From: Rhodococcus sp. 14-2483-1-2
GTDB taxonomy: Bacteria > Actinomycetota > Actinomycetes > Mycobacteriales > Mycobacteriaceae
Assembly (NCBI RefSeq): GCF_002259405.1
Contig: NZ_NPFW01000002.1
Coordinates: forward strand, 124,001 to 188,000
Length of the DNA: 64,000 nucleotides
Direction of reading: 5' to 3'
Shown here: positions 39,640 through 49,730 of the stretch, in pieces
How the letters are laid out: each line of letters opens with the position of its first letter
How positions within the stretch are numbered: the stretch's first letter is position 1
Made by a program: the position numbers and the translations under genes
The notes under the pieces: generated by a model
The model's input: the letters and a program-made list of their open reading frames with translations, nothing else
Told to the model about the DNA's origin: nothing
The model's database searches: none

Positions 39640-40245
39640 TTACTTCGAGTAGTACTCGACGATGAGCTGCTCCTGGAGCGGCACATCGATCTGTGCGCGC
39701 TCCGGCAACCTGTGCACCAGGATGCGAAGACGGTTGGGAACGACCTGCAGCCACGGGGCGACGGGACGGTCGCCGTAGCTTTCGCGGGCGATCTGGATCG
39801 GCAGCGTCTGTGCTGACTTCTCACGGACATCGATGATGTCGTACTGCGAGACGCGGTAGCTGGGGATGTCGACGCGCTTGTTGTTCACCAGGAAGTGACC
39901 GTGCGTGACCAGCTGACGGGCCTGACGACGCGTACGTGCCAGTCCGGCACGGTAGACGACGTTGTCGAGACGACTCTCGAGGATGGTCAGCAGGTTCTCG
40001 CCGGTCTTGCCGACGGTCCTGTTGGCTTCCTTGTAGTACAGACGGAACTGCTTCTCCATGACGCCGTAGGTGAAGCGAGCCTTCTGCTTCTCCTGCAGCT
40101 GGAGCAGGTACTCGCTCTCCTTGATCCGCGCGCGGCCGTGCTGGCCGGGCGGGTAGGGACGACGCTCGAACGCTTGGTCGCCTCCGACGAGGTCGACGCG
40201 CAGACGACGCGACTTGCGGGTGATAGGACCGGTATAACGTGCCAT
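39640..40245 (-). CDS. rpsD: 30S ribosomal protein S4
   Basis: S4 starts assembly of the 30S body. The 201-residue protein begins MARYTGPITRKSRRLRVDL and carries the S4 RNA-binding domain with RLDNVVYRAGLARTRRQARQ and VNNKRVDIPSYRV. There is no N-terminal Cys zinc site, so this is the zinc-free form. In E. coli S4 represses the alpha operon; hairpins flanking this gene could serve a similar role. Confidence 0.98.
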   Translation of the reverse strand: MARYTGPITRKSRRLRVDLVGGDQAFERRPYPPGQHGRARIKESEYLLQLQEKQKARFTYGVMEKQFRLYYKEANRTVGKTGENLLTILESRLDNVVYRAGLARTRRQARQLVTHGHFLVNNKRVDIPSYRVSQYDIIDVREKSAQTLPIQIARESYGDRPVAPWLQVVPNRLRILVHRLPERAQIDVPLQEQLIVEYYSK

Positions 40246-40266
40246 TTTCTAAACCTTTCCTTCCCG

Positions 40267-40680
40267 CTAGACCCGACGCCGCTTGGGCGGACGGCAGCCG
40301 TTGTGCGGCTGAGGGGTGACATCGGAGATGGTGCCGACCTCGAGGCCAGCGGCCTGAAGCGAGCGGATCGCGGTCTCACGGCCGGAGCCGGGACCCTTGA
40401 CGAAGACGTCGACCTTCTTGACGCCGTGCTCCTGTGCCTTGCGCGCAGCGTTCTCGGCTGCGAGCTGTGCGGCGAACGGAGTCGACTTGCGCGAGCCCTT
40501 GAAGCCCACGTGTCCCGAGGACGCCCATGAGATGACGTTTCCGGCGGGGTCGGTGATCGACACGATCGTGTTGTTGAACGTGCTCTTGATGTGCGCAGAT
40601 CCGTGCGGGACGTTCTTCTTGTCCCTGCGACGCGTCTTCTGCGCCTTCTTCGGACCGGTACCGCGTGCTTTGGGGGGCAT
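40267..40680 (-). CDS. rpsK: 30S ribosomal protein S11
   Basis: S11 lies on the 30S platform. The 137-residue protein has [35 protein letters not shown] and the C-terminal [16 protein letters not shown]. Its ATG overlaps the rpsM stop by one base (TAATG), so the two are translationally coupled. Confidence 0.98.
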   Translation of the reverse strand: MPPKARGTGPKKAQKTRRRDKKNVPHGSAHIKSTFNNTIVSITDPAGNVISWASSGHVGFKGSRKSTPFAAQLAAENAARKAQEHGVKKVDVFVKGPGSGRETAIRSLQAAGLEVGTISDVTPQPHNGCRPPKRRRV

Positions 40681-41054
40681 TACTTCGCCTTCTTCTTGCC
40701 GGCAATGGTGCGCTTGGGTCCCTTACGGGTACGCGCATTGGTCTTGGTGCGCTGTCCACGGACGGGCAGACCACGACGGTGGCGAAGACCCTGGTAGCAG
40801 CCGATTTCGATCTTGCGACGGATGTCGGCCTGCACCTCGCGGCGCAGGTCGCCCTCGACCTTGAGGGACTCGTTGATGTAATCGCTGAGCTTGCGCAGAT
40901 CGTCGTCGCCGAGATCCTTGCTTCGCAGGTCGGGGCTGACGCCCGTCGCTGTGAGGATTTCCTTGGAGCGGGTACGGCCGACGCCGTAGATGTAAGTCAG
41001 TGCGATCTCCATGCGCTTTTCGCGCGGCAGATCCACACCTGCGAGACGTGCCAT
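40680..41054 (-). CDS. rpsM: 30S ribosomal protein S13
   Basis: S13 sits in the 30S head and contacts the 50S subunit. The 124-residue protein starts [19 protein letters not shown] and ends with the usual Lys-rich tail after [15 protein letters not shown]. It is the first gene after a gap of about 200 bases that contains two hairpins, so it probably heads the alpha operon transcript or a processed part of it. Confidence 0.98.
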   Translation of the reverse strand: MARLAGVDLPREKRMEIALTYIYGVGRTRSKEILTATGVSPDLRSKDLGDDDLRKLSDYINESLKVEGDLRREVQADIRRKIEIGCYQGLRHRRGLPVRGQRTKTNARTRKGPKRTIAGKKKAK

Positions 41055-41154
41055 GTGGCATTTCCTTTTCTTGTCCGGAGGTCTGCTCCCAGTCCGTCCC
41101 CTGTGTCCTTCTCACCGCTGGGGTGTGAAGCGTCTTTCAACAAACTCAGTGGGG

Positions 41155-41199
41155 CCCCGGCCTCCGTGCCGGGGGTATGCCGCGACGCGTGTGTCGCGG
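41155..41199 (-). other. Tandem hairpins in the rpmJ-rpsM spacer
   Basis: CCCCGGC pairs with GCCGGGG across six bases, and CCGCGAC pairs with GTCGCGG across six bases, only five bases further. They lie about 100 bases before the rpsM start. A role as a ribosomal-protein-binding leader is possible but unproven. Confidence 0.4.
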
Positions 41200-41258
41200 T
41201 TGGTGCTGGGAGGTCATCTTCTAGCTGTTGCCAAGCCGACGTGCGAAATGCTCGGTGG

Positions 41259-41372
41259 TTATCCCTGACGCTGCTTGTGACGCAGGTTGTCGCAGATCAC
41301 CATGACGCGTCCGTTACGACGAATCACCTTGCACTTTTCGCAGATCTTCTTGACGCTCGGCTGAACCTTCAC
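41259..41372 (-). CDS. rpmJ: 50S ribosomal protein L36
   Basis: This 37-residue protein is easily missed because of its size. From a GTG start it reads [19 protein letters not shown], then [18 protein letters not shown]. The Cys-x2-Cys, later Cys and His form the zinc site, so this is the zinc-binding (C+) version. It lies between infA and rpsM, the expected place. Confidence 0.97.
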   Translation of the reverse strand: MKVQPSVKKICEKCKVIRRNGRVMVICDNLRHKQRQG

Positions 41373-41461
41373 GTCGTTGATCTCCTGTGTGTAGCTCGGC
41401 CCCGCTGCATGCATTGGCCCCGAGCATGGTTCTCCCCGACCGGACGTGGCCGGGGAAGCTG

Positions 41462-41683
41462 TTACTTGTAGCGGTAAACGATGCGTCCACGCGTGAGGTC
41501 GTAGGGCGAAAGCTCCACCACGACGCGATCCTCGGGAAGGATGCGGATGTAGTGCTGACGCATCTTTCCGCTGATGTGAGCGAGTACCTTGTGGCCGTTT
41601 TCGAGCTCAATGCGAAACATCGCATTGGGCAGCGGTTCGACAACTCGGCCCTCTACCTCGATAGCACCGTCTTTCTTGGCCAT
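41462..41683 (-). CDS. infA: Translation initiation factor IF-1
   Basis: The 73-residue OB-fold protein [20 protein letters not shown] matches IF-1 over its whole length and ends [10 protein letters not shown]-1 blocks the A site during initiation. The in-frame extension upstream of the ATG has no family resemblance. It opens the infA-rpmJ-rpsM run, with a predicted promoter about 170 bases upstream. Confidence 0.98.
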   Translation of the reverse strand: MAKKDGAIEVEGRVVEPLPNAMFRIELENGHKVLAHISGKMRQHYIRILPEDRVVVELSPYDLTRGRIVYRYK

Positions 41684-42031
41684 ATCCTCCGCGATCCTGG
41701 CTCTCACACCTGGTTGATTGCATCTGTTTCCGTTACCGTGATGCCCACTGACCGACCCGAATGAACGGGACGATGTGTCGCCGGAACGGTTCGCAGCCCA
41801 CCAGGGCACGCGAACATCCGGTACGCAGGGCGCACCGTCGATCCATGCTACCGGGTAAAGCACGTCTGGCCAAATGCGTCCCGCGTCCATGCTCCAGGTC
41901 ATCGTTTGCCCCTCGTCGATTTCCTGGACTACCGTTCTGCCGGGCTGCATCACAGCCGCGCAACTTCGGGCCGTCCCGCCTGCGCTCGCAGCGACGGCCG
42001 TCTCCGCGACGACGACTACAAGGCACCCCTC
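41684..42031. other. Spacer between infA and the glycosyltransferase
   Basis: This divergent region holds the predicted infA promoter and an in-frame upstream extension of the glycosyltransferase with no recognisable homology. I see no other gene or repeat. Confidence 0.45.
41845..41873 (-). promoter_or_regulatory. Predicted infA promoter
   Basis: On the minus strand TTGGCC is followed after 17 bases by TAGCAT. It is the best sigma-A type match in the spacer in front of infA. Confidence 0.4.
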
Positions 42032-42925
42032 TTGAAATCAGACACGCGCGCCGGAAACCCGGTCGTATCCGTCATCATCCCAGTCCACAACGCCAAGGAT
42101 GTTCTCGACGATCAACTACGAGCTCTCGCTCGACAGGACTACGAGCATCCGTTCACGGTGATCATCAGCGACAACGGGTCGACCGACGGCCTTCGCGAAC
42201 ACATCGAGAACCATTGCCTCCGTGGTGCCCTGGACCTGAAGTACGTCGATGCCGAAGGAAAACCGGGCGCATCGTTCGCTCGTAACAGGGGCGCAGACGC
42301 CGCCCGCACCGAACTGCTCGCATTCTGCGACGCGGACGACGCGGTGCATCCGACCTGGCTCCGACGCATCGTTGCAGGCCTCGACGAGTACGGCCTGGTG
42401 GGCACCGGTTTGGAGACGGAGACACTGAACTCCGTTGCCACGCGAGCATCGACCCCCTTCGCACCGCCGTCGGACCAAGGCAAGTCGACGTTCCTCCCGT
42501 TCGCCATCGGTGCCAGCATGGCGTGCCGCAGATCGACCTACCGTGAGCTCGGCGGCATGCTCGAGCACGTACACGCGAGCGAGGACATGGAGTTCTCGTG
42601 GCGCGCACAGCACGCCGGCTGTCGATTGCACTTCATCGCCGAACCGCTGGTCTCGTACCGACTGCGCACCGGCCACCGGGAGAACTGGAAACAAGCAGGC
42701 GCTCTGGGATACGGATCGGCTCACGTGCGCGGCCTCTACCGAGCACACGGCTGCCCGCCCTTCCGGGCCCGATCGATCTCCGTCGCCCTGCTGATGCTCG
42801 GCGTACGGAACCCACTGCTTCCGACTGCGGTGACCAAGATGCCCACTCGACTCTGGCTCCGTCTGGTGGCTGCGCACCTCGGCCTGGTCCGCGGCGGTCG
42901 ACGCTACGGATCGTTGGCCTGGTGA
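42032..42925 (+). CDS. Family 2 glycosyltransferase
   Basis: The protein of about 297 residues has a GT-A fold: [19 protein letters not shown] at the start, a nucleotide-binding ISDNGSTDG, and the metal-binding [12 protein letters not shown]. The late [14 protein letters not shown] segment is the usual acceptor-side acid region. No membrane segment is evident. I chose the TTG that places the family start two turns before VVSVIIPV; an earlier TTG adds 42 residues without homology. It probably transfers a sugar to a cell-envelope polymer or to a lipid, but the acceptor is unknown. It is convergent with map. Confidence 0.82.
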   Translation: MKSDTRAGNPVVSVIIPVHNAKDVLDDQLRALARQDYEHPFTVIISDNGSTDGLREHIENHCLRGALDLKYVDAEGKPGASFARNRGADAARTELLAFCDADDAVHPTWLRRIVAGLDEYGLVGTGLETETLNSVATRASTPFAPPSDQGKSTFLPFAIGASMACRRSTYRELGGMLEHVHASEDMEFSWRAQHAGCRLHFIAEPLVSYRLRTGHRENWKQAGALGYGSAHVRGLYRAHGCPPFRARSISVALLMLGVRNPLLPTAVTKMPTRLWLRLVAAHLGLVRGGRRYGSLAW

Positions 42926-42941
42926 CCTGGCCGGGTCGGAC

Positions 42942-43739
42942 CTAGCTGGGTCGCAGGGTCAGAATGCGGGGCCCGTCCTCGGTGACGGCAACGGTGTGTT
43001 CCCAGTGCGCGGACCGGGATCCGTCGGTCGTCACGACCGTCCACCCGTCGTCGAGGATGTCGGTGTCGTACGTACCGAGAGTCAACATGGGCTCGATCGC
43101 GAGGGTGGATCCGACGACCAGCTCCGGTCCCTTGCCGGGGGCACCCTCGTTCGCGAGGAACGGGTCCATGTGCATTTCACGGCCGATTCCATGACCGCCG
43201 TATCCGTCGACGATTCCGTACTTGCGTCCGTGCGCGTGCTCGGCCGCATGGGTTCCGGATTCGATGGCGTGCGAGACGTCGGTGAGCCGGTTGCCGGGAA
43301 GCATCGCGGCGATGCCGGCTTCCATCGACAGCCTCGTAGCCTCACTGAGCATGGCGTCGGCCTCGATGATGTCGCCGACACCGAATGTCCATGCAGAGTC
43401 TCCGTGCCAACCGTCGAGAACCGCCCCACAGTCGATGGACACCAGATCGCCCGCGACCAAGAGCTCGTCTGCCGACGGAATGCCGTGCACCACACGGTCG
43501 TTCACCGACGAGCAGATACTGCCGGTGAAGCCGTGGTAACCGAGGAACGACGGCACGGCACCAGCGTCACGAATGACCGCCTCGGCCACTCGGTCGAGCT
43601 CGAGTGTCGACACACCGGGTACCGCCGCTGCCCGGACGGCAACCAGAGCAGCGCCGACGACCGCGCCGGCCGCAGCCATGGCGTCGAGTTCGCCGGCACT
43701 GCGGAACGGCACGACCTTGCGTTTACGGCCGAACGCCAT
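42942..43739 (-). CDS. map: Type I methionine aminopeptidase
   Basis: MetAP removes the initiator Met from new proteins. The 265-residue protein has [21 protein letters not shown] and the five metal ligands spread over [33 protein letters not shown] and HWEHTVAV. It lacks the N-terminal SH3-binding extension of the longer actinobacterial paralogue. The ATG overlaps the adk stop by one base. The secY-adk-map order is conserved in most actinobacteria. Confidence 0.97.
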   Translation of the reverse strand: MAFGRKRKVVPFRSAGELDAMAAAGAVVGAALVAVRAAAVPGVSTLELDRVAEAVIRDAGAVPSFLGYHGFTGSICSSVNDRVVHGIPSADELLVAGDLVSIDCGAVLDGWHGDSAWTFGVGDIIEADAMLSEATRLSMEAGIAAMLPGNRLTDVSHAIESGTHAAEHAHGRKYGIVDGYGGHGIGREMHMDPFLANEGAPGKGPELVVGSTLAIEPMLTLGTYDTDILDDGWTVVTTDGSRSAHWEHTVAVTEDGPRILTLRPS

Positions 43740-44293
43740 TACTTGCCGTGGTCCTCGATGGACTTCAGCGCGCGAGCGTTGACCTCGTCCACCTCACCGA
43801 TCGCGTCGACCGTGACGAGTTGACCCTCGTAGTAGTCGAGCAGCGGCGCGGTCTCGTCCCGGTACACCTTGAGCCGGTTCCGGATGACGTCTTCCTTGTC
43901 GTCCTCGCGTCCACGCGAGAGCATGCGTTCGACGACGACATCCTCGTCGACGACGAAGGACAGTACGGCGTCGAGCTTCGCGTTCAGATCCGCCAGGATG
44001 CCGACCAGTGCCTCGGCCTGACCCACCGAACGAGGGAAGCCGTCGAGCAGGAAGCCGTTGACGGCGTCCGGCTCGGAGAGGCGGCTGCGGACCATGTCGA
44101 TGGTCAGCTCACTGGGAACCAGATCGCCGGCATCGAGGTACTTCTTCGCTTCGAGTCCGAGGGCCGTCTTCTCACCGATGTTCGCGCGAAACAGGTCGCC
44201 GGTGGAGATGTGCGGAACGCCCAGCTTCTCGGACAGGAGGACGGCTTGGGTGCCTTTGCCGGCACCGGGGGGACCGAGCAGAACAAGTCTCAC
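43739..44293 (-). CDS. adk: Adenylate kinase
   Basis: This enzyme balances ATP, ADP and AMP. The P-loop is [20 protein letters not shown], and the signature [13 protein letters not shown] follows. At 184 residues it is the short form without a zinc LID, as in other actinobacteria. The GTG start overlaps the secY stop (GTGA), and its stop overlaps map. Confidence 0.98.
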   Translation of the reverse strand: MRLVLLGPPGAGKGTQAVLLSEKLGVPHISTGDLFRANIGEKTALGLEAKKYLDAGDLVPSELTIDMVRSRLSEPDAVNGFLLDGFPRSVGQAEALVGILADLNAKLDAVLSFVVDEDVVVERMLSRGREDDKEDVIRNRLKVYRDETAPLLDYYEGQLVTVDAIGEVDEVNARALKSIEDHGK

Positions 44294-45612
44294 TTGAGGA
44301 ACCCTTCGTAGTTACGCTGCATCAGCTGGCTTTCGATTTGCTTCACGGTGTCCAGGCCGACGCTGACCATGATCAGCACGGCGGTGCCACCGAAGGGGAG
44401 GTTCTGTCCTCCACCCGAACTACCGATGTCGAGGAACAGGTTCGGGAGCACGGCAATGGTGCCCAGGTAGACCGCGCCCGGCAACGTGATGCGACTGAGG
44501 ACGTAGTTCAGATAGTCGGCGGTCGGCTTGCCCGGACGGATGCCCGGGATGAAGCCGCCGAACTTCTTCATTTCGTCGGCGCGCTCTTCGGGGTTGAACG
44601 TGATCGCCACGTAGAAGTACGTGAAGAAGACGATCAGACCGAAGAAGATCGCGATGTACACCGGGTTCGCGGGGTTCACCAGGTACTCGTTGATGATGCG
44701 CTGCCACCAACTCGGATCGACCGCGGTGCTCGCCGAGGTGAGCTGGGCGATGAGGTTCGGCAGGTATAGCAGCGAGGACGCGAAGATCACCGGGATGACG
44801 CCGGCCTGGTTGACCTTGAGCGGAAGGTACGTGGACGAGCCGCCGTACATCTTTCGACCGACCATGCGCTTGGCGTACTGGACGGGAATTCGACGCTGAC
44901 CCTGCTCCACGAAGACCACGCCGGTGATGATCAGGAACGCTGCGAAACAGACGAATCCGAACACCAACCCGCCGCGGCTCTCGAGGATCGAGTTGCCCTC
45001 GGACGGGATACGCGAGGCGATTCCGGCGAAGATGAGCAGCGACATGCCGTTACCGACGCCGCGCTCGGTGATGACCTCACCGAACCACATGACGACGGCT
45101 GCACCTGCGGTCATGACGAGCACGATGATGACGAGGCCGAAGATGGACTGGTCGGCGATGATGTCCTGCTGGCATCCCTGAAGGAGCTGCCCACGCGAAG
45201 CGAGTGCCACCAGGCCGGTCGCCTGCAGGATGGCCAACGCGATCGACAGATAACGCGTGTACTGCGTCATCTTGGCCTGCCCCGACTGCCCCTCCTTGCG
45301 GAGTTCCTCGAACTTCGGGATGACGACGGTGAGCAGCTGCACGATGATGCTGGCGGTGATGTACGGCATGATGCCGATCGCGAACACCGAGAGCTGTAGG
45401 AGCGCTCCACCGGAGAACAAGTTGATCAACGAGTAGATGCCCGCCGAGTCTCCACCGGAGACCTGGTCGATGCATGCTCGGACATTGGCGTAGTCGACAC
45501 CCGGCGACGGCAATGTTGCACCGAAGCGATACAGGGCGACCAGACCGAGCGTGAAGAGGATCTTCCGTCTCAGGTCAGGAGTCCTGAGGGCCGACACGAA
45601 GGCGGAAAGCAA
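44290..45612 (-). CDS. secY: Protein translocase channel subunit SecY
   Basis: The 440-residue protein has ten membrane helices and is the pore of the general secretion pathway. AGGAGG lies four bases before a TTG that gives (M)[19 protein letters not shown], matching the usual N-terminus; earlier in-frame codons have no homology. [20 protein letters not shown] and the C-terminal [16 protein letters not shown] are typical. Unlike in many bacteria it is separated from rplO by 315 bases that include a terminator, so it has its own promoter and forms a secY-adk-map operon. Confidence 0.97.
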   Translation of the reverse strand: MLSAFVSALRTPDLRRKILFTLGLVALYRFGATLPSPGVDYANVRACIDQVSGGDSAGIYSLINLFSGGALLQLSVFAIGIMPYITASIIVQLLTVVIPKFEELRKEGQSGQAKMTQYTRYLSIALAILQATGLVALASRGQLLQGCQQDIIADQSIFGLVIIVLVMTAGAAVVMWFGEVITERGVGNGMSLLIFAGIASRIPSEGNSILESRGGLVFGFVCFAAFLIITGVVFVEQGQRRIPVQYAKRMVGRKMYGGSSTYLPLKVNQAGVIPVIFASSLLYLPNLIAQLTSASTAVDPSWWQRIINEYLVNPANPVYIAIFFGLIVFFTYFYVAITFNPEERADEMKKFGGFIPGIRPGKPTADYLNYVLSRITLPGAVYLGTIAVLPNLFLDIGSSGGGQNLPFGGTAVLIMVSVGLDTVKQIESQLMQRNYEGFLK

Positions 45613-45927
45613 AGATCCTCCTGGCACGACTGCATTGACGCTGCGAGTGCATCGTCGGGAGCGCAACTGCTGCTCCCGTGAGCCTCACGAGCATGGACTG
45701 CAAGCGACATGCGTCGCCCGCATCGAAACGAACTTCTGTGAACTCTAGAACTCTAACAGTGCGTATCGAACCGCCCGACGGTCAGTGTTGGACCCTGTCC
45801 GTTCGGTCGACCTCGGCACGTGGTGCCGAGGCAACGATGGCCGCAGCTCAGCTGCGAGAGCTGTGGCTGCGGCCATCGTCACGAACTGCTGGTCGATGCG
45901 CTACTACTCAGCACATCGAACCGATGC
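45613..45927. other. Spacer between rplO and secY
   Basis: No gene is seen. The left end carries the secY ribosome site, and the middle has an AT-richer stretch (TTAGAGTTCTAGAGTT on the minus strand) that may be its promoter. The right third carries the rplO terminator and a smaller hairpin (CCTCGGCA with TGCCGAGG, 45811-45831). Confidence 0.55.
45834..45879 (-). terminator. Terminator after rplO
   Basis: A perfect 14-bp stem (ACGATGGCCGCAGC and complement) has an 18-base loop that can pair internally. It lies 49 bases beyond the rplO stop and closes the rpsH-to-rplO transcript. There is no long T-run. Confidence 0.7.
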
Positions 45928-46371
45928 TCATACCTCGGTTGCAGAACCGCCGGCAGCGGCGATCTTTTCCTTGGCGGAGCCCGTGAACTTGTTGGCCGAG
46001 ATCTCGACCTTCACGGTCAGGTTTCCGTCGCCGAGAACCTTGACGGGCTCGTTCTTGCGAACGGCGCCCTTGGCGATGAGCTCGGGGATACCGATCTGAC
46101 CGCCCTCGGGGAACAAACGCTCGATGTCGCGCAGGTTCACGACCTGGAACACGACACGGTTGCGGTTGGTGAAGCCCTTGAGCTTCGGGAGCCGCATGTG
46201 GAGGGGCATCTGGCCACCCTCGAAGCGTGCCGGCACGTTCTTGCGTGCGCCGGTTCCCTTGGTACCGCGACCTGCGGTCTTGCCGCGCTTGCCACCTTCA
46301 CCGCGGCCGACGCGAATCTTCGTCGACTTGGATCCGGCTGCGGGGCGCAGGTGGTGCAGTTTGATGGTCAT
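45928..46371 (-). CDS. rplO: 50S ribosomal protein L15
   Basis: L15 helps late assembly of the large subunit. The 147-residue protein starts [20 protein letters not shown] and has the Gly-rich [20 protein letters not shown]. It follows rpmD by two bases and ends the rpsH-rplF-rplR-rpsE-rpmD-rplO set. Confidence 0.98.
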   Translation of the reverse strand: MTIKLHHLRPAAGSKSTKIRVGRGEGGKRGKTAGRGTKGTGARKNVPARFEGGQMPLHMRLPKLKGFTNRNRVVFQVVNLRDIERLFPEGGQIGIPELIAKGAVRKNEPVKVLGDGNLTVKVEISANKFTGSAKEKIAAAGGSATEV

Positions 46372-46373
46372 GG

Positions 46374-46553
46374 TTAGACCTCCTCAACAGTTACGAGGTG
46401 GCGCACCGTGTTGACCAGTCCGCGGTTCTGCGGGTTGTCCTCGCGGACGACCGTCTGGCGGATGCCCTTGAGCCCGAGAGTACGCAGGCTGTCACGCTGG
46501 TTCGCCTTCTGGCCGATGGTGCTCTTGATCTGGGTGACCTTCAGCTGAGCCAT
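46374..46553 (-). CDS. rpmD: 50S ribosomal protein L30
   Basis: The 59-residue protein starts [20 protein letters not shown] and contains [13 protein letters not shown] and the closing RHLVTVEEV. Its ATG overlaps the rpsE stop (TAATG), so the two are coupled. It matches the family over its full length. Confidence 0.97.
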   Translation of the reverse strand: MAQLKVTQIKSTIGQKANQRDSLRTLGLKGIRQTVVREDNPQNRGLVNTVRHLVTVEEV

Positions 46554-47224
46554 TACTTCACCGCTCCTGCCTGTGCGCGTGCGCGCAGCATTCCGGCGGG
46601 TGCAACCTCTTCGAGGGTCAGGCCGCGGCGAGCCGCAACTTCCTCGGGACGCTGCAGACCCTTGAGGGCTGCGACGGTCGCGTGCACGACGTTGATGGCG
46701 TTGTCGCTACCGAGCGACTTCGACAGCACGTCGTGGACACCGGCGCACTCCAGCACGGCACGCACAGCGCCACCGGCGATGACGCCGGTACCGGCGCTGG
46801 CCGGACGCAACATGACGACGCCGGCTGCGGCTTCGCCCTGGATGGGGTGCGTGATGGTGCCGGCGATCATCGGGACGCGGAAGAAGCTCTTGCGAGCCTC
46901 CTCGACACCCTTCTGGATGGCCGCGGGAACTTCCTTGGCCTTGCCGTAGCCGACGCCGACCAGTCCGTTGCCGTCACCGACGATGACCAGGGCGGTGAAG
47001 CTGAAGCGTCGACCACCCTTGACCACCTTGGAGACGCGGTTGATCGTGACGACCTTCTCGATGAAGTTCGACTTGTCCGCAGCGTTGCCGCCACGGCCGT
47101 TGTCACGACGGTCACGACCGCCACCGCGGTTGTCGCCGCGCTGGTTGTTGTCGCCACCTGCGTTGGGGCCACTGTTCTGTCCGGCGGGGCCGCTTCCGCC
47201 GTCACGCCGTTGACGTCCCGGCAT
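46553..47224 (-). CDS. rpsE: 30S ribosomal protein S5
   Basis: S5 supports decoding accuracy and mRNA unwinding. The core starts at about residue 55 with [20 protein letters not shown] and holds [19 protein letters not shown]. The first 50 residues are a low-complexity tail rich in Gly, Arg, Asn and Asp, which is common in actinobacterial S5 but rather long here (223 residues in total). Confidence 0.98.
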   Translation of the reverse strand: MPGRQRRDGGSGPAGQNSGPNAGGDNNQRGDNRGGGRDRRDNGRGGNAADKSNFIEKVVTINRVSKVVKGGRRFSFTALVIVGDGNGLVGVGYGKAKEVPAAIQKGVEEARKSFFRVPMIAGTITHPIQGEAAAGVVMLRPASAGTGVIAGGAVRAVLECAGVHDVLSKSLGSDNAINVVHATVAALKGLQRPEEVAARRGLTLEEVAPAGMLRARAQAGAVK

Positions 47225-47258
47225 CAGGCTGTCCTTCCGTTGTCAGTCATTGTCATCA

Positions 47259-47675
47259 TCAGAACGTCAACCCGCCTTCACGGGCTGCGTCTGCGAGTGC
47301 CGCGATGCGGCCGCTGTAGTTGTTGCCGCCGCGGTCGAACACGACTGCCTCGACGCCGGCTGCCTTCGCGCGGCTGGCGATGAGCTCGCCGACCTTCGCG
47401 CTGACGGCCTTCTTGTCGCCCTCGAGGGCGCGCACATCGGCTTCGATGCTCGACGCGCTGGCCAGCGTGTGGCCGGCGAGGTCGTCGATCAACTGCACGT
47501 GGATGTGACGCGAGGACCGGTTGACGACCAAGCGGGGACGCTCGGGCGTGCCGGAGATCTTCTTGCGAAGGCGGAAGTGACGACGTGCCTTCGACAGGCG
47601 ACGCTTCGTCGAGACGTCGGTGCCACGCGGAGTGCGCTTGACGACGTTCGCCTTGTCTGCTGTTTGCTGGCTCAT
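47259..47675 (-). CDS. rplR: 50S ribosomal protein L18
   Basis: L18 carries 5S rRNA into the large subunit. The 138-residue protein contains [33 protein letters not shown] and the C-terminal [20 protein letters not shown]. It lies one base after rplF. Confidence 0.98.
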   Translation of the reverse strand: MSQQTADKANVVKRTPRGTDVSTKRRLSKARRHFRLRKKISGTPERPRLVVNRSSRHIHVQLIDDLAGHTLASASSIEADVRALEGDKKAVSAKVGELIASRAKAAGVEAVVFDRGGNNYSGRIAALADAAREGGLTF

Positions 47676-47676
47676 A

Positions 47677-48216
47677 TCACTTACCCGTCTTTCCGACCTT
47701 GCGGCGGATCACTTCACCCTCGTAGCGGATGCCCTTGCCCTTGTACGGGTCCGGACGCCGCAGACGACGAATGTTGGCAGAGATCTGACCGACCTTCTGC
47801 TTGTCGATGCCGACAACGGTGAATCGCGTGGGCGACTCGACCGTGAACGTGATGCCCTCGGGTGCTTCGATCAGCACGGGATGGCTGTAACCGAGTGCGA
47901 ACTCGAGGTCCTTGCCCTTGAGTACGACGCGGTAACCGACGCCGTGAATCTCCATCTTGTTGGTGTAACCGTTGGTGACACCGGTGATGAGGTTCGCGAC
48001 GAGAGTGCGCGAAAGTCCGTGCAGTGCACGGCTCTTGCGCTCGTCATCGGGCCGGGTGACGGCGATGGTGCCGTCGTCGGCGCGAGCGATCTGGATGGGC
48101 TCGGCGACCGTCAGGCTCAGGGCACCCTTGGGGCCCTTGACCGCAACGTTCTGGCCGTCGATGGTGATATCGACTCCAGCGGGGACCGGTACCGGCAATT
48201 TTCCAATACGTGACAT
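47677..48216 (-). CDS. rplF: 50S ribosomal protein L6
   Basis: L6 sits near the factor-binding site. The 179-residue protein starts [19 protein letters not shown] and ends with the family signature [20 protein letters not shown]. Both halves of the duplicated L6 fold are present. It is co-transcribed with rpsH upstream. Confidence 0.98.
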   Translation of the reverse strand: MSRIGKLPVPVPAGVDITIDGQNVAVKGPKGALSLTVAEPIQIARADDGTIAVTRPDDERKSRALHGLSRTLVANLITGVTNGYTNKMEIHGVGYRVVLKGKDLEFALGYSHPVLIEAPEGITFTVESPTRFTVVGIDKQKVGQISANIRRLRRPDPYKGKGIRYEGEVIRRKVGKTGK

Positions 48217-48230
48217 GGTGGTGGCCTCCC

Positions 48231-48629
48231 CTACCAGACGTAGGCGAGGACTTCTCCGCCCACACCCTGCTTGGCCGCCTGACGCTCCGTGAGCAGACCT
48301 GTGGACGTGGAGATGATCGCCACGCCCAGGCCGCCGAGAACCTTGGGCAGATTGGTGGATTTTGCGTACACCCGGAGACCGGGCTTGGAGACGCGTCGCA
48401 CGCCGGCGAGGCTGCGCTCACGGCTCGGGCCGTACTTCAGATCGACGATGAGGGTCTTGCCCACCTCGGCGTCTTCCGTGCGGTAGTCGGAGATGTAGCC
48501 CTCGCGCTTGAGGATCTCGGCGATGTTCGCCTTGAGCTTCGAGTGGGGAAGCTTCACCTCGTCGTGGTACGCCGAATTGGCGTTACGCAGACGGGTCAAG
48601 AAGTCTGCAATTGGATCGGTCATCGTCAT
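48231..48629 (-). CDS. rpsH: 30S ribosomal protein S8
   Basis: S8 binds 16S rRNA helix 21 and organises the 30S body. The 132-residue protein begins [20 protein letters not shown] and ends [20 protein letters not shown] and a short tail. Normally it follows rpsN directly; here a plus-strand island of about 5 kb lies between them, and rpsH becomes the first gene of its own transcript. Confidence 0.98.
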   Translation of the reverse strand: MTMTDPIADFLTRLRNANSAYHDEVKLPHSKLKANIAEILKREGYISDYRTEDAEVGKTLIVDLKYGPSRERSLAGVRRVSKPGLRVYAKSTNLPKVLGGLGVAIISTSTGLLTERQAAKQGVGGEVLAYVW

Positions 48630-49110
48630 GGTGTGACCTGTGCACCTTTCTCGCAGCGGTTCCCATGCAGCATGCGCGAGCTGGTGCCCCTGGATTCTCG
48701 AGAACCCGGCGGGCCTGGCTCGTCACATCGTGGGCCTACAACGAAGTGAACATGTCCTGACCGACTGTTGCCGGTCAGGGGTTGCGCTCCAAGCAATGCA
48801 TCGCTGCACTGCCAGGTGTTTCGAGCTTCCGCATTTCGATGCTGACGTACGGAGAACTCGAGGTTGCGTTTCTATTGCAAGGACTCGCGTGCAGGCACGA
48901 CGAAGCCCGGGCAACCGCTCTAGTGTAGGGAACCGGGTGCCGTTCTCAAAATCGGGCGTGGTAGCGCTCGACGAACACCATGCCGGAAGGACGGGGCGGG
49001 TACGGCCGAGCCAGTCGGTTCGGTGCAGTAGTCTTCCGACATCATTTCATCGCTCCGGGGGGTTCGATGCGCACAACCGATTCTGTTGCGAGGACGGTCG
49101 ACGTCCCACC
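48630..49110. other. Divergent region at the left edge of island A
   Basis: No gene is supported here. It must drive rpsH leftward and the WXG100-like genes rightward. It contains the predicted rpsH promoter. I saw no direct repeats, transposase remnants or tRNA that would mark an insertion point. Confidence 0.5.
48922..48949 (-). promoter_or_regulatory. Predicted rpsH operon promoter
   Basis: On the minus strand TTGAGA is followed after 16 bases by TACACT. The -10, the preceding GTTCCC and the octamer CGGTTGCC four bases downstream (48910-48917) are shared with the predicted rplN promoter. This conserved context raises confidence that both are real. Confidence 0.6.
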
Positions 49111-49443
49111 ATGGCCGGGTTCGTCCCGCACGACCCTGTGAAAGCCGATCCCGATCGGATCCGCCGTGCCTCTGCTCGGATGTCCGGCCTCGCCGCCGTG
49201 TTGTGGGATGACATCGATCTCGTCCGTCTCGCCGCAGAGGAATTGCTGGAGACCTCCTGGACAGGCGCTGCGGCCGATTCCCATGCAGTTCTGTGGGCGG
49301 AGTGGGTCGATTCGGCTCGGAAGATATGCGGCGCGCTCACCGAGGACGCGTGGCTGCTCGATGGCATTGCGACCGAATATGCCGCATCGGACAACGTGAT
49401 CGATGAACACGTGGTGGATTCCGGCCTTCGGTTGGACCGTTGA
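49111..49443 (+). CDS. WXG100-like protein with YxxxD export signal
   Basis: The 110-residue helical protein has Trp-Thr-Gly at residues 50-52 (LETSWTGAAADSHAV) and YAASD at 90-94, the type VII export signature. It has no signal peptide. It opens island A, and its stop overlaps the next gene. The ATG has only a distant GAGGA upstream. It probably acts as the secretion-targeting partner of the toxin encoded two genes on; that role is inferred from context. Confidence 0.72.
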   Translation: MAGFVPHDPVKADPDRIRRASARMSGLAAVLWDDIDLVRLAAEELLETSWTGAAADSHAVLWAEWVDSARKICGALTEDAWLLDGIATEYAASDNVIDEHVVDSGLRLDR

Positions 49444-49730
49444 CGGCGCGCTACGTCGCCGACGTCGAGCAGATTCTCGCTCTTGTCGATCGCGCACACA
49501 TAGTTGGAGCCACGATCGAATCGGCTATCGCCGATGTGGAGCGCGAGGTGAACGATCTCGGCATCGAATGGGAGGGCGAAGCGGCTGAGGCTCACCGCTC
49601 GAAGCACGAGCTGCTCCGGCAGGAATTGAACGATATGCGAACCGCGCTGGCGCAACTCGGCACGCTGGCGCGAGGCGCCCATGATCGCTACCGCGCAGCC
49701 GTCGACCACAACAAGCGAATGTGGCCCTGA
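49440..49730 (+). CDS. WXG100-like protein
   Basis: The 96-residue protein is a helical hairpin with Trp-Glu-Gly at residues 44-46 (GIEWEGEAAEAHRSKHELL). It lacks the YxxxD tail, so it may be the second half of a heterodimer with the preceding protein. The TTG start overlaps the previous stop in TTGA, and its own stop overlaps the toxin ATG in TGATG. This strong coupling implies equal amounts of all three products. Confidence 0.72.
   Translation: MTARYVADVEQILALVDRAHIVGATIESAIADVEREVNDLGIEWEGEAAEAHRSKHELLRQELNDMRTALAQLGTLARGAHDRYRAAVDHNKRMWP

Noticed and set aside
45811-45831. Second hairpin (CCTCGGCA/TGCCGAGG) as another terminator
   Set aside because: The stem is only 8 bp with no T-run, and it lies just after a stronger hairpin; it is kept only as a note on the spacer.
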